Under the pieces are notes generated by a model. That model searched no databases, was not told the DNA's origin, and worked only from the letters and a program-made list of their open reading frames with translations. A stretch of DNA of 64,000 bases, from positions 186,001 to 250,000 of the forward strand of contig JAEQBH010002183.1 in assembly GCA_016808115.1 (NCBI GenBank). The letters run 5' to 3'. Positions 12,481 through 24,730 of the stretch are shown piece after piece (the first letter of the stretch is position 1; every line of letters begins with the position of its first letter). Made by a program: the position numbers and the translations under genes. This DNA comes from Tetrastigma voinierianum (taxonomy: Eukaryota > Streptophyta > Magnoliopsida > Vitales > Vitaceae).

Positions 12481-13450
12481 CCATATAAACTTTCACGACA
12501 CCTATAAACGTTCTCTTGACTAATGCATCATTTGAATCATCCCGGGTTTATGCTTTTACGAAGAAAAAAAAGTATTTCAACAAATAAAAATGCATAACCA
12601 CATACGATAGTAGTTGCAAGGTGATTTGAAATAACATAATATTAACAAGTTTGAATGATCTTAAAACCCGCAAAACGGTAGTAGTTGCACATCAGAATCT
12701 TTGCCAAATTCTTAATGAAACAAAAAAAGCTAGAAGAAGACAATACATACCTTGAATCTTTGCAACACTCTGAACCAAGAAGAGACATGAATATCCATAC
12801 TTGTCTAATAGCAAGATGAAGGGCATCCATCATGTACCAATATCCCAACATGGGCTATCATCCCAACACTCTAGACAAGATATGTCTCTTTTTGCTCAAT
12901 TTTATAAAAACATTTTACAGGTTCTTAAACAATGTTTTTTCTTCCTCCTAGCAGTTCTCAGCAGGAATTTTTTTTAAAACTATTTTAAAAAACAGTTACT
13001 AATAAACATACGATCTAATTTATTATTTAAATTTGAATAACAATTATATAATTTATTTTCTTTAAAAATACTACTTAATCATGGAATCATTTTAGAAGTA
13101 ACACGATCCTAAATTTTAAAATAATCGAGTAGTTTGATTTGAAGTGACCAGTTAAGGTATTAGTTGAATTCTTTTTCTAATTTGAATACAATTTTATATT
13201 CGAGTTCACATTAGCCATCAAATTTGATTAGATGTAATTAAATTAAATTAATTTAAGTTCACATGCAAAGCGTATCTAAGTAAAAAAAACTGCCATTACT
13301 CTCATAGGATCTCAGTTAACCATAGGAGTAAACCATTAAATCCTCCACTGACCCTAAGGAGACTCAGCTTTTGACAGTCCTCCTAGCCATTCCCATCAGT
13401 TTATATGCACTAAAAAACATCCACATCCACATCCTGATGGTATAATTTCC

Positions 13451-15087
13451 TCAGCATCTCAATGCAGTGCAATGTTCCAAAATAAACACACATTCAAGCA
13501 AATGCGCTGATCCCTGCTTGAATGTCTACTGACCTGACTTCGGATCCAGAGTTCTGCCCGGCTCTCACACTTTTGCGCCTCGCGCTGAAACTAATTTCAA
13601 ACAAAGTTATTTGTTTTATATTTGTGAGATGATACCCTCAGATCTAAGTAGTGGACGTCTCCGATGTTATATTTAGTGGACTACCCTCCGAGATATATCA
13701 ATTGGGCGTCTCGGCGATTGATATTTTATATGTGGGGCTACCCTCAGATGTATATCAATTGGCGTCTCGAAGCGATTGATATTTTAGTAGCTGAACTACC
13801 CGCCGATCATTATTATTGTTTTTAGACAACCCTCCGATATATTTTACATTCACTAGTCTACCCTCCGAAACAGTTCTCTTAAGAAACTACCTCATGCACT
13901 CACTCATATCTATACAAGGTACCCCAGGGTGCATAAATCGTGTGATGCCATTTATTAACTCATTATAACACATGCAAATATATCCACCATGCATATATTC
14001 ACATAATTTTGATTCACACAATCATGTTATGTAGAATTCTCATTTCATACATCAAATTAAGCTCCACTTGGGTTAATGATCATACGAGCAATTCCACTTG
14101 AATCACTCACGACCAAGCTTTATATTTTTCACAAAATTATTTTGTGATCAACGTTCAGGAGCAGTAACACCCCAGGTTCTTTGTTCCTTTCGCTTCCCTG
14201 TTGCCAGTTTCACTTAGCGAACACGGTTTCTGACCATTCCAGGCCTCACACAAACCAATACATGATTTATTGTACAAAAGCACATTTGACACCCCAAACC
14301 AGCCGTGTGATCCATTTGCTACTCTATTGGAGTTTCAAAAATTCACCATCGGTCAGTTGGTTTGGGGCCGTCGGCTGTTCCGTTCGAGGCTGTCGCGGCT
14401 GCATTAACATAGTACTTAAGCGAAGAATAAAACCCAGAAACAAGGGAGAAACCCCTACCTCTCGGAGTTTGAGGAAACTCCCCTAAATCAGTACCGCGAA
14501 GTCCCTCTCCTCGTGAAGCCGAGTTCTCAGCTAACATCCGAAAGGCTGCTTGGCCGTTGGGATCGCCGTATTTCTGAGAGAATGAAGACTCTCTCTCCTT
14601 AAATAAAATGCGAAACTCAACGTCGATTTTCCACTTCACCCACGGTTTTGGTCTCTTTGTTGAGAAGATGACACTACTCGGTATTTTGGCATTTAGCTCA
14701 TTTTAAAATGGTCCAAAATGACCATTGTAATCCCTCTTTTACCGGTTTTACATTGAAACTGTCTGGGTGCTTGTTTCATTATTTCTCTCTCTCGCATACC
14801 ACTTATGGCACATGAGTACTTGTTATATGAGCTTTTCGGTGGCACCAAGGTAATGCACGGCACTCGAAGCTACGTGCCTCGAGAAAAGCGTGTTGTAAAT
14901 TTACCCGTCTCGAATTGAAGCAAAGTTTCTACGTGCTAGTTTAGATTCCTTTGAGAGCGATTCAGCCCAGTACCGTCAGTTTCGTCATCTGAGATCTAGA
15001 ATAAATTTCAGATTTTTAGCAGAAGATTACCTTTATAAGCGAAATTCTGATTTTACCCTTTTCCAAAATTGGAATTTCTGGGTTCTC
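13451..15087 (-). repeat. Left (3') LTR of element B, second segment
   Basis: The LTR resumes after the CACTA element and matches about 20950-22585. Shared words include TAGTCTACCCTC, CTACCTCATGCACTCACTC, AACACATGCAAATATATC and the final CCAAAATTGGAATTTCTGG. No gene is seen here; the ORFs at 14181-14639 lie wholly in LTR sequence. Confidence 0.75.
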
Positions 15088-15101
15088 GTTCTCCCCTCAG
15101 C
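15088..15101 (-). other. Polypurine tract of element B
   Basis: On the minus strand this reads GAGGGGAGAACG, directly upstream of the 3' LTR. That is the position and composition of the plus-strand primer of LTR retrotransposons. It fixes the inner edge of the left LTR. Confidence 0.6.
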
Positions 15102-16990
15102 CAAAAGAAGTCTTATCCCGAGATTACGGACAATCAAAATCACTCACATGCATATGCAGCGTGCACTCATCATGCATATGCAGTCATTAAATCTTAAGCG
15201 ACTAAACTCATTACCTTCATCCCTAAACAAGAGGATAAGGTGGCGCGTCGTGCCCTCTAAACTCCCCGTTGGCTCCACTCCTCCGCCAATGCAGCCATAG
15301 CACTCTCACTAGCCTCACGGTCTGCGTCGCAAAACGTCGCGTGCCAAAAAAAATGCGCGCTGATCCCTCCTCGAAAGGTCGTCAGGTGTAGAGCCTCTGT
15401 CTGGCTCCCCGATCCTGCATGGCTGGATTTGGGGTATCACCCGGGCGGAGCGTGAGCCTTTCGCGGATGCGACATGCTGGGCGATGGCATGCGGTGCAGC
15501 CTACAATGCCTATCCTCTCGAAGGTATCTCGAAGGTCCGAATAAACCAGCGATAAAAGCTTACCAGCTAGGAACGACCGCTCTTATATTGGGCATCACCT
15601 TCAAAGAAGACATGGTCTGACCTCAGACTCTAGGGTCGACGCGTCGCACATCTGCGCGTAAGTATTCTTAGGCTACGGTAGTGAGAGGAACGGCCCCGTA
15701 AATATCAGCTACTCTCTAGGTGTCTCTGGCCGGATCGTTTGATGATGTGGTTCCCGCACAGTTGACATAGCATTAATCATGGCAGCTGCTGTACCTCATA
15801 TGTTTTATCGTATCTTCGCCTCTCAGCACATTGTTACGGCTGAATCCCACTGGGAGCAGTGCTCTCTGCCCTTATGATCGGTGGCATGCTCGTAGGCGTG
15901 TCACCAACACGTATATAATCGCTCAGCGTGTAATACCCTTGACCCCTTACTTTGTGTGTATGGCGACCTTCAAGGTCCGCTGTATCATTTGACAATCCAA
16001 TGGACGTCAGCCTAGTCCGTAATATGGACCAGCATCTATATCAGAGCCTTGCGGCTCAGCAACGCAATCACGATTTTCAAGGGTATCTAAATCTGATTAC
16101 TCCAGACTCCTATAACAAACTCTAGAGTCTGACAATGGCACGATCGTCAATGTTTTCATCTTGAAGTTAACCTTTCCTTAGAAACTACACGCCGAGCCTC
16201 TTATTCATACAGAAATTTGAGTTATCTCCCCGGGTCTCTTACACCTAACTCCGGAGTTCTCACCTTGGTGATTTATTTTTGCTTTGCCCGACCCCACACT
16301 CAGTCTCTTCATTTGCAGAATCGAACTATGAGTGCCCCATTGGACGTAGATAAAACCGAACTCAACCACCACTAAGTGGTGAATAGCCCGTCTGCACGGG
16401 TAAATAATGCCTTCTGACACTGATCAGGTGCCATGAGCGAGAATCTGGGAGATCCTACGCTCCGTAATCCGTCTATCGGATCTGTCCCACCCACATTCTA
16501 GTGAAACATCATTCACTGGCACACCCAGGCCTTAACCTCTAAAGCCCCAAACCAAGAGTCGCGTGTCGAGTGCCGAAACAACCGGCTGATCGATGCGGCT
16601 AACCGGTGTTTGTCGACTCATCCGATGTCATGCGACATCAACAGCAATGGTGTACCGCACTAGGTCCACCACACTTCCATTGCGCCTTCGGTTGTCCTTG
16701 ACTTGACCCACACTGCGGCCCCTCTGGCCTATGCGGCACTCTTTGGGGTGCTTGTATAACCTCCCCCAGAAAGCAGTGGTTCACTTTTGACACAATACTA
16801 GGGTGTGGAGGAATGAAGCGTATCTCTCTTTGTCCTAAGCTAGCCAGGACACATTGTCCAGAATCTTAGGATCCACATCTGCAGGGCAATCCCGTCACTC
16901 ATGCTCCAATCCACGGCCCTAGTCCACGAAAATGAGTGTGAAAGCGAAGTCTTCCTACCCCTACCCCAGGAACTAGAAGAAAGTGAGTCT
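15102..16990 (-). pseudogene. RNase H, integrase and chromodomain region of element B
   Basis: This stretch lies between the RT remnant and the polypurine tract, where RNase H, integrase and chromodomain must sit in this element type. Individual words can be matched only weakly; the end resembles the chromodomain tail seen clearly in element C at 31930-31990. No frame stays open for more than about 70 codons. The call rests mainly on position. Confidence 0.5.
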
Positions 16991-17980
16991 CTCTCTTGCT
17001 CGCAACAGTATCCAGGAAGTGATTCCAGTATCCTCAATCTCTCTCATGGTGGGGGCTGCCCCGACCATGCTGGGTGTCCGTGTCTCATGGGAGGAAATCC
17101 TCTACAATCCTGCCCAGAATGGACAGCTTGCCCATTCTCGAATCTCACAGCCCTGGCCAATCCCGAAACTCGTATCTCGAAAGATTGACATTCGGTCTCT
17201 CCCGACTCATCCATGCTCTGACCTTCTTTTTGGGTCGGCCCGAACCTCCTAATGCGACACCTGGTAACCACAGTCTCACCTCGATAAGCCGGAACTTGCA
17301 CTTCGCCGGGCAAAGCCTGTGGTGGTCTCTCAGCGGTGTAAAAGCGATCTCAGTGATACTCATGCTCCCACTGCGGCGGGAGTAGATTAAAATGTCATCC
17401 ACGAAGGCTACGACAAAGCGATCTGAATGAGGAGTTAGAACACCATGTGAATCCATGGTCTTGCTAAGCGCATTCGTCAATCGAGGCATAGTACTTCTGA
17501 GTGCATGCTGGCGTCTCTTGTCTTGGATATCTGTCTCTTAACCCTAGGTGATGTTAACCCGGTCACGAAGGAATTACATCTTGATGGGCTGCGCTCAGCC
17601 CAGTCAAATAAATCATCAATCCTCGGTAATGGGTACACAGGTCACGGATCATAACCATTGCATTTTGCTAGTCAATGTCTGGTCGAAGAGGTCTTGCCAC
17701 TTCTTCTTGCCAAATAGAGCGGGCGCCCCATGGTGAAGTGCTGGTGATATTCACGCTTTGTCTGTGGCTCTTGGCCCGGACTGCGAGTTCCTGCAACTCG
17801 ACTGAATTGCCATCCTATGTCGCAGTCATAGAGATAGGTGAAATGCCGAGGGGTGTAACTCGATCACCAGAAGTCTAGACCCTCACGTGGAGGCGATCCG
17901 GTGACTCATACAGAAAAACACATCCACATACTCGCACACTACTGAGGGTAGATCTAAATCAAGGTCTCTCCTCGTCCTGC
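16991..17980 (-). pseudogene. Reverse transcriptase of element B
   Basis: The minus strand carries the RT palm: DRFVVAFVDDILIYSRR with the catalytic FVDD at 17394-17405. YAKFxKCEF- and LGHVV-like words follow, and ERPNVNLSRYEF matches the 'ERPTNVTEIRSF' stretch to about 17150. Further upstream on that strand (17690-17960), TSPWGARSIWQEE and the VVCEYVDVF-like region mark the RT start and the protease-RT linker. Frames change several times. The motif wording groups it with chromoviral RTs like those of A and C. Confidence 0.8.
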
Positions 17981-18780
17981 AGGAGTGGAAGCTCCATTGG
18001 CCAACGCATTAGCGTCTTGACACTATGAACTCGTATACTATCTAGAGGCGAAAATGTCGTTTGTCCCCACGAAATACCACCACAGTCTTAGTCTTGCGTG
18101 TAGTACGTGTATACTACGCTCGCGATGATGCGACCACATGGTGTCATTGATCCATCCCGGGATGTGTCGAACTGACATATCCATGTTCCACCCCTGGAGT
18201 CCCTTTACATGGGAAGTGAGTCACGAGATCTCACAACTTCCTTGACCTCGACATATCGTACCTATTCTACGCCTTAATCCCTAAGGAGGAACTTCGCGAC
18301 GATGGCTCTCTAAGGTCTCTAGGGTGCGCATTCCTGTTTGCCCAGTTTCACTATTTGGGCCTCACTCTCTAGCTGGAACGCAGCTAGTCTAATCGGGTCG
18401 CGTCAGAGGTAATCTACATATCCTGGCTGCTTCTCGATCTGCGTAAACCAATGAGTACGCCCTTAAGCCGGATCTCCTCCACCACAGCGAATGTCGGGAG
18501 GATGATGGCTCTAACTCTGAGGGTTACTAGGATCTTCCACGTATTACCTGCTATACGGCTGTGCGATAGCAGGCTATTCGGCATAATACAAATTCGGCTA
18601 AAAAGTCTGGCGGGTAAACTTCTTGTGGTCTTGCGACCGTCTACGTGGGCCAGCGCCTCGCGTCCCCGCCGTCGCATTTGCCATCATCGGTTCCAATGGC
18701 ACCTTAGTTTCAATTCAGGATCTCAAGGCATAAACGCCCACGAGACACTCTTCATGCACATAAATCGATTATTATATGCA
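17981..18780 (-). pseudogene. Protease / gag remnant of element B
   Basis: This stretch lies upstream of RT on the minus strand. A word resembling the linker after protease (FRGDKRHF) reads at about 18060-18085. The open piece at 18414-18677 has no motif I can name. GC content drops sharply at about 18780, so most of gag appears to be missing. Confidence 0.4.
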
Positions 18781-19892
18781 TTGTCCTTACATTTAAAATA
18801 TTGTTTTCAGCCAAAATTTATTTGAAAATTTCGTGCACGAAAATTTTATTTTTGAAAATTTTGTCAATTTTATTTGATTTTGTTTCATTTTAATTAAATT
18901 TAAAATATTTTTTTTTCGAAAAATTTTGAGATGAACAGTGTTCATGAATAGGGTTCTGAACAATGTCCAAATTGACTTCGAAAACGATCTTGAGTCGAAG
19001 TCGGGCTAAAAATAGTAGGAGTGCCGCGAGTGCACGGCCCAGCAGCCAACCAGCGGCTTTGCCAGCGCCGCTGCGCCTTCTTCGCGCCCGCACACTGTGC
19101 CCTTGTAGCACACTTGCGTAACTTGCTAGCGGTACACTGCCTGGCGCGCGTAGCGTGTATGACCGGCGCCTAGTGCCCTTTCGATCCGCATTATGATTGT
19201 ATCATTGACCGCGGCCTCTCCCGGCCCATGCCGTCAGTCTTTGTATTGTGTCTGGTTCATAACACCACCCGGCCCGTGCACGTGCGTACAGCATGATGTA
19301 TTGCAATACCAAACAACGCCCCGAGTTCTGATACACCCGAGTGTATTTTGTCACGTTTACTGCTTCACCAGCCCTTACGGTCTGTCACGATACCTTTATT
19401 GTTGATCTGACCTAACCTCTGACCACTCTCTCTGATGATACCTCCCTACGAACCTGTTTCTTGATACAATGTTTGTATTGCACACTTAACGGCGCCTGCC
19501 CGATACGATTCTTTTCACGAGCTGTAATCTGATCATTCTCTATGATACAATTCTACAATATCATTTAGAGCGTGGCAAAAGAGTTACGCACTTCTCTTTT
19601 TTTTTCATTCTTATTGTGTGTGTATTTCCGTTTATTTCAGTGATAGGAAAAATCCTTTAAAATATGTTTTTTTCATTTTCTTTAACACTCAGAATAAATT
19701 TACAAGAAATTTATTTTCTTCATTTTCTTCGAGTTTTACCCCATATAAAACCTTAGAAAGTGTTTTCTTCACCCCTCCATAATAAATAAATTTATAAAAA
19801 TTGACACCTTTTTCGATTTATACCTACAAAAAAAGGAATTTCTCCGCCACTTTCATTCATTTTTTTTTCATTTCTCCCAACTATTGGAAGAC

Positions 19893-19973
<81 letters not shown>

Positions 19974-20465
19974 TATACTGTACATCTACTACTACCATAT
20001 ATCACATATATATTCACTTTTAATTAAGGAAAATGGTCAGGAATTTTCTCAGAATCTTCTATATATAACACTAATACACAGTGTTCCTCCTCAAATTACT
20101 TAATATTTGATTTCATTTCTCAATAAACCAAATAAATTTCTAAAAATTTCATCTTTCTTTTATTTTATCAACTTGGTTACCTTTGTAAGCTCAAATTTTG
20201 TTTTAGCACCTTTGTGTTATTTGCTTTCTAAACACACAAACATTTCACAACACATACAACATGGCATACACCATCTAGCACAACTAATTCTACCCAAATC
20301 ACACAAAACACACCAAACACATGCATGCAGTGTCCTAGTTTTTGTCAAGTGATTTTCCTAGGTAATCTTATACCTAAACTTGACATCGAACCACACCTAG
20401 TGGTGATGGCTACCCAAACCAGGCTCCTAGCAGGTATTGGTATACAGGCTGCGTTTTAATTTGTG
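18781..20465 (-). other. Internal leader region of element B, no gene seen
   Basis: Mixed sequence between the pol remnant and the right LTR. It contains an AT-rich part (18780-18960), a GC-richer part (19000-19540) with no recognisable protein, and a homopolymer/TA tract. At 20358-20378 the inverted repeat TAGGTA..TACCTA matches the leader next to the PBS in element C (36790-36810). The PBS itself is eroded. Confidence 0.45.
19893..19973. repeat. Poly(A) followed by (TA)n microsatellite
   Basis: About 16 A residues run straight into about 32 TA units. The ORFs across it encode only Tyr-Ile repeats and are artefacts. Confidence 0.95.
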
Positions 20466-22585
20466 ACGCCCCGTCCAGGGGATCAGATTGACTTCTACCG
20501 TCGGCCGCGGAGCCACAAGTGGATGTCTGGGTTGCCGACGCCACTTCAAAAATCGAGCGAGTCTCCTTTATCTGGAAGCTCTACCCAAATCCTGATGCAC
20601 GCATATACTGTCCCAAACAGGTCAATATAATCCCAACATGAGTAAACGGCCACTTGGGCCCATAAACAATACTCATCCTGATATACAAACTATGAATCAA
20701 CTATATCCAATAGGTTCTAAGAGGATTAGTAAATTACTCTTATACAACATATATCAAAATTAGAGAATTTTAATTACTGTGGAACATCATCAAAGCCACA
20801 CCTCGCTCTTCACAATCCCGCCTCTAGGACTACCATTCCCCGTGACGCCTCCCGTCGTACTCAGAAATAACAGTCCTCGATAAGCTAGCCAATGCCTCGC
20901 AGTGGAATCACCCTGGCGGGCTACTCTCCACCTAAAATGCAAAAGCGCAATGTTCCAGTATCAAACACACATTCATACAAATGTACGATCCCCACTAATG
21001 CTCAGATACCACCAACCCGATCCCAGCTTCACCAGAACTCCCTCACACTCGCCTCTGCCCTCGCATGAAACCACTTCAAACAAAGTTATTTTGTTTACAG
21101 GCAGGCTCAGTACGTCTCACCCTCCGATTCTAAGTAGCGGGACCTCAACGCCTCCGCCGATGTTACTCGTGGGACTAATTTCTCCGAAGATTATGATTGA
21201 ACTGGCCGCCTCCGAATAATTGACATTTCCTTTATGGCGTGATCACCGATGTATATCAATCGGGCTGCCTCCGACGACGATACTTTAGTAATGACTACCC
21301 CTCCGATCATTGGTCATTGTTTCAGACAAATCTTAGATATTTTACATTCACTAGTCTACCCTCTAAATGCTTCGAAACTACCTCATGCACTCACTCCTAT
21401 CTCTCTAAGGGTGTCTCAAAGGCATATGAAATGCATTGTGATGCTATTTCACAACTGATATAACACATGCAAATATATCACCATGCCACAGATCACAAGA
21501 ATTTTAATTCACAATCAAGTGTGCCTATGTAAATTTTCATTTCATACATCAAAATTAGCTCACTGGGCTAATGATCACATGCCTGGCAATCTAATTTGAA
21601 TCACTCAACAAATATTACATATTTTCACAAAAAATTATTTTGTGATTAATGTTTTTGAACAAAGAAACTAAAGCCATCGTCTTTCAAAGATAATTTACCT
21701 ACTCACTTCGTGAACCCAGTGGCTCTGCTGTCATTTCCGAATTTCACACAAACCAATACATGACGGTTATGCAAAGCAATAATTTGACACTCTCAAACTA
21801 CCAAGGCCACATCAAGTACTTGGTTTCAAAAATTCATATCAATTCGGCTTCGCTGGTCAGACGATCAAATCCGCCCCTTCAAGGTCTCAATCAACCTAAA
21901 CATTAACATAAGATTTAAACGGCATAAAACCAAAAGAGTGGAGAAACCCCTACCTCTCGAAGCGTTTGAGGAAACTCCCTAAATCCGATACCCACGCGAA
22001 GCCCCTCCGTGTAAAAGCGCTTCTCCTTCTGTCCCGAAGATCGCGAGACTGGCCTGGACGCCTGTATTTCTGTAGAGAGCATGAGACTCTCTCACTAAAA
22101 ATAAAATCTGAAGCTCATCATTGCCGATTTTCCCCTTCTCCCACGCTTGGTCTCTTTTCTATTTGAGAAGATGACACTATTCTAAGATTTTGCATTTAGC
22201 TCATTTAAAACAATCTAAAATGGACTACAGGTTCCTCTTTACTAGCTTTTTACATTCACTAAATCTCCTGGGCCGCCCATTTTCATTATTTCACTCATGC
22301 CAGCTCGGCGTACATGAGTACTACTATAAGGTGACTGCAAGATTCGAAAAATCTTTTTACTAAGATCGAATCGCGACGCCTCAAAATGCTGCAAATCCGA
22401 CCGCCTAATTCGATCAAATTTTTACGCCGCTGGGTTAGATTTCACGGGTGATCTATTCCAACTGCGTAACCGCTTCATCATCCAAGATCTAGAGAATAAA
22501 TCTCGGATTTTTAACCGAAATTAGCAACTCTATAACCGAAATTTCTATTACTCTGCCATTTTTTCCAAAAATTGAATTTCTGGTT
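20466..22585 (-). repeat. Right (5') LTR of element B
   Basis: Intact-length partner (about 2.1 kb) of the interrupted left LTR. It starts TGACGCCCCGTCCAGG and ends near GAATTTCTGGTTTCA. It reads through the place where the CACTA element sits in the other copy, so it serves as the empty-site control. No gene. Confidence 0.75.
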
Positions 22586-23127
22586 TCATAATTATGATAT
22601 ATACCATGTTAATTATTAAGTATATATAACTTATTCGAATAAATGTTGGTTATGCGTGAAATATAATTATCGCTTTTATATAAACAAGTTATCATTTCAT
22701 GATTTTGTCGGGAACATTTTAAATATTTGTGGAAATTCCACTCAGTTCCATGGATAATTTGTGGTATCTAAACATTTTGGTATATGGATTTTGAGGTTTT
22801 AAAACCATTTTGAAAAGTTACGTTTAAGAAAATGGATTTTGAGACTTTGTGAAATGATTATAATGTCGTATCGTTGGAAAGGTTATTAGTTGCCACGCAG
22901 ATTTCAAGCCACCCGGTTTATTAGTTGCTGACGCGGATGCCCGCCAACGCGTTACATTGCCAATGTCATGAGGTTGGGCTTACCCGACGCTTACTATGGG
23001 TATATGGCACGTACATTGTCATTTCCGAGTAAGGAATAACCATTTCAATATTTATGGTTATTGTATTTCCATGATTATTTTTACGACATGATGGTTATAT
23101 ATATTTTATGCTCAATTTTTATGTTGC
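22586..23127 (+). repeat. 3' LTR of element A, right part
   Basis: Resumes at ATTATGATATATA and follows the 5' LTR (3125-3640) closely, for example GGTTATGCGT..ATATAATTATC, GAGTAAGGAATAACCATTTC and ATTTTATGCTCAATTTTTATGTTG. The match stops at 23127; the last 0.65 kb of the LTR is missing or replaced. Confidence 0.8.
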
Positions 23128-24730
23128 CAAGTAAAAAATTTTCTACGAATTTATTTAGATAATACTATGATCAAGATAAATATTAAGAGATAATACAATA
23201 TAAAATATATTATAATAATTATTTTTAGTAGAATAGGTCGAATTAATTAAGAATACAAAATAAATAAATATTTGAAATCATATTCGGAAGGAATTCGACT
23301 TTTCTAAACGTTTTGAAACTCATTAATTAAATTATTAATAGTTATGATGTTTAAAATATTATTAGGATTAATAATATTGACATTATGACATTGTAAGGAT
23401 TCTCAAACCTATAATTTTAGGTGAATAATTAATGATGATAGCTCATCCTTATTATGCTAGGGGTGAAATATTCCTTTAAAATTCTTCTAATTAGTTATTT
23501 CTTAGAGTTCTCATTTGAGGTAAGAGATATTAATAAAACTTTTGCAAAATAAAATATTTTATATGTTTTTGTATAAAGATTATCTATATAGTTTTTTTTC
23601 GAAAAATATATTTATTTGTCTTCTATGTAATTTGAATGAGGAAAAAGTTTGATTTGTTTTATTTATTTGATAGGCTATGGATCAAATAGGGATTTGACAT
23701 GAATGAATTTTGAGATTTGTTTTTTTTTTTTTTATGAAAAAAAAATGTGGAGATATGATGTTTTGTGATTTAAATTTTTGAATAAAATATTTGACTTCGA
23801 TTAGTTCGGTCCTATCAACTTTTAGTGTAATAACCACACTATCTCACTCACAACGCCAGGGAACACACCGAATCTTCTTGCATCTCTCGTGACGCACGTA
23901 ATTGTTTGAACCCCACCTTCAGATTTCGCTAGAGGCTTGGCCATTGTTGCAGAGCTGCTTGTCTCCATCCAATTGAATAAACACCTCAGCGCTACCCACC
24001 CATTCGAAATTCCACATACCGCGAATTTGAAAGTCCCACATGACGACATCATTTGATATTTGTCGATCAACAAAAATATATTTGAAATGTATTTACTCAC
24101 TTTATTATTTAAAGTGCTTCAAAATCCTCAAAACTTGATATGAAATTGTTTTGATCAAATTTGATATGGTAAACTAATTTAAAAATGATTTGAGAATGTT
24201 TTTGAAGAAATTTTAATGTTCCACTATTTTTTGAATCGAAAGTTTTGATGAAAAACATCTCCTATTTGTTATATGATTAAAAACATTTGATTCATGAAAC
24301 TCCATACATTTCTTATTGAGTTTTTGCTCTCTTGACTCCATTTGTTGACATCTTTGGTTGTAGCTCAATCTTAATAAAGAAGATCGATCAGGATGAGATT
24401 ACATCATCAGCCACTTATTAGAATTTTATATTTGACCATGTTGAGCTAATAAAGCTCCATGTTTATATGAAATTTAGTTTGGTTTCAATAATCTGAGAAA
24501 AGTCACTCTGATAATAAATGATTCATTTTTTTATTAGTTTAAAGTTTAGACTGAGATTCAAATGATGTTATATCTCTTAATAGAATTTGGTCTGAGATTC
24601 GTATTTGAGATTTATGAGATTTAAACAATTTTACTAAAATGAAATTTTAGAACAGAGCAGGCATAAATTCTGCCCCTTACCTGATTTGTCCCACCCCCAA
24701 TAAAGTGTGACTTCACAATTGTTAAGGAAG
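23128..24730. other. AT-rich spacer with a small higher-GC patch
   Basis: Mostly AT-rich sequence without recognisable genes. At 23822-24100 a GC-richer patch is open on the minus strand for 92 codons (words such as GGVQTITCVTRDARR). I know no family for it, and the opposite strand is also largely open, so it may be a fragment of something larger or chance. The rest shows only homopolymer runs. Confidence 0.4.

Larger units (their letters stand above)
10712..13450 (-). mobile_element. CACTA (En/Spm) DNA transposon remnant
   Basis: The left edge is CACTATAAGA, close to the CACTACAAGAAA end of plant CACTA elements. It interrupts the element B LTR at the point where that LTR otherwise reads GGAATCACC..ATGCA. 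The following 600 bp hold many direct and inverted copies of TTAGCGACGGA / TCCGTCGCTAA, the subterminal pattern of this superfamily. A minus-strand transposase-like remnant lies at 11520-12480. The right terminal inverted repeat is not recognisable; the right boundary is inferred from where the LTR resumes (AATGCAGTGCAATGTTCC, about 13460). The right end may therefore be deleted. Confidence 0.65.
10265..22585 (-). mobile_element. Tekay-like element B, inserted in the 3' LTR of element A
   Basis: A 12.3-kb minus-strand LTR retrotransposon. Its two LTRs (10265-15087, itself interrupted, and 20466-22585) start on the plus strand with TG-GCGCCC and TG-ACGCCCC and share the word CGTCGGCCGCG. They also share matching blocks such as ACTATGAATC..ACTATATCCAATAG and GAGAAACCCCTACCTCTCG. 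The pol region between them reads on the minus strand. The flanks at 10264 and 22586 are adjacent positions of the element A LTR, which proves the nesting. A clear target-site duplication could not be made out. Confidence 0.75.

Noticed and set aside
19792..20103. ORFs on both strands rich in Tyr-Ile
   Set aside because: They are translations of a (TA)n microsatellite and flanking AT-rich DNA.
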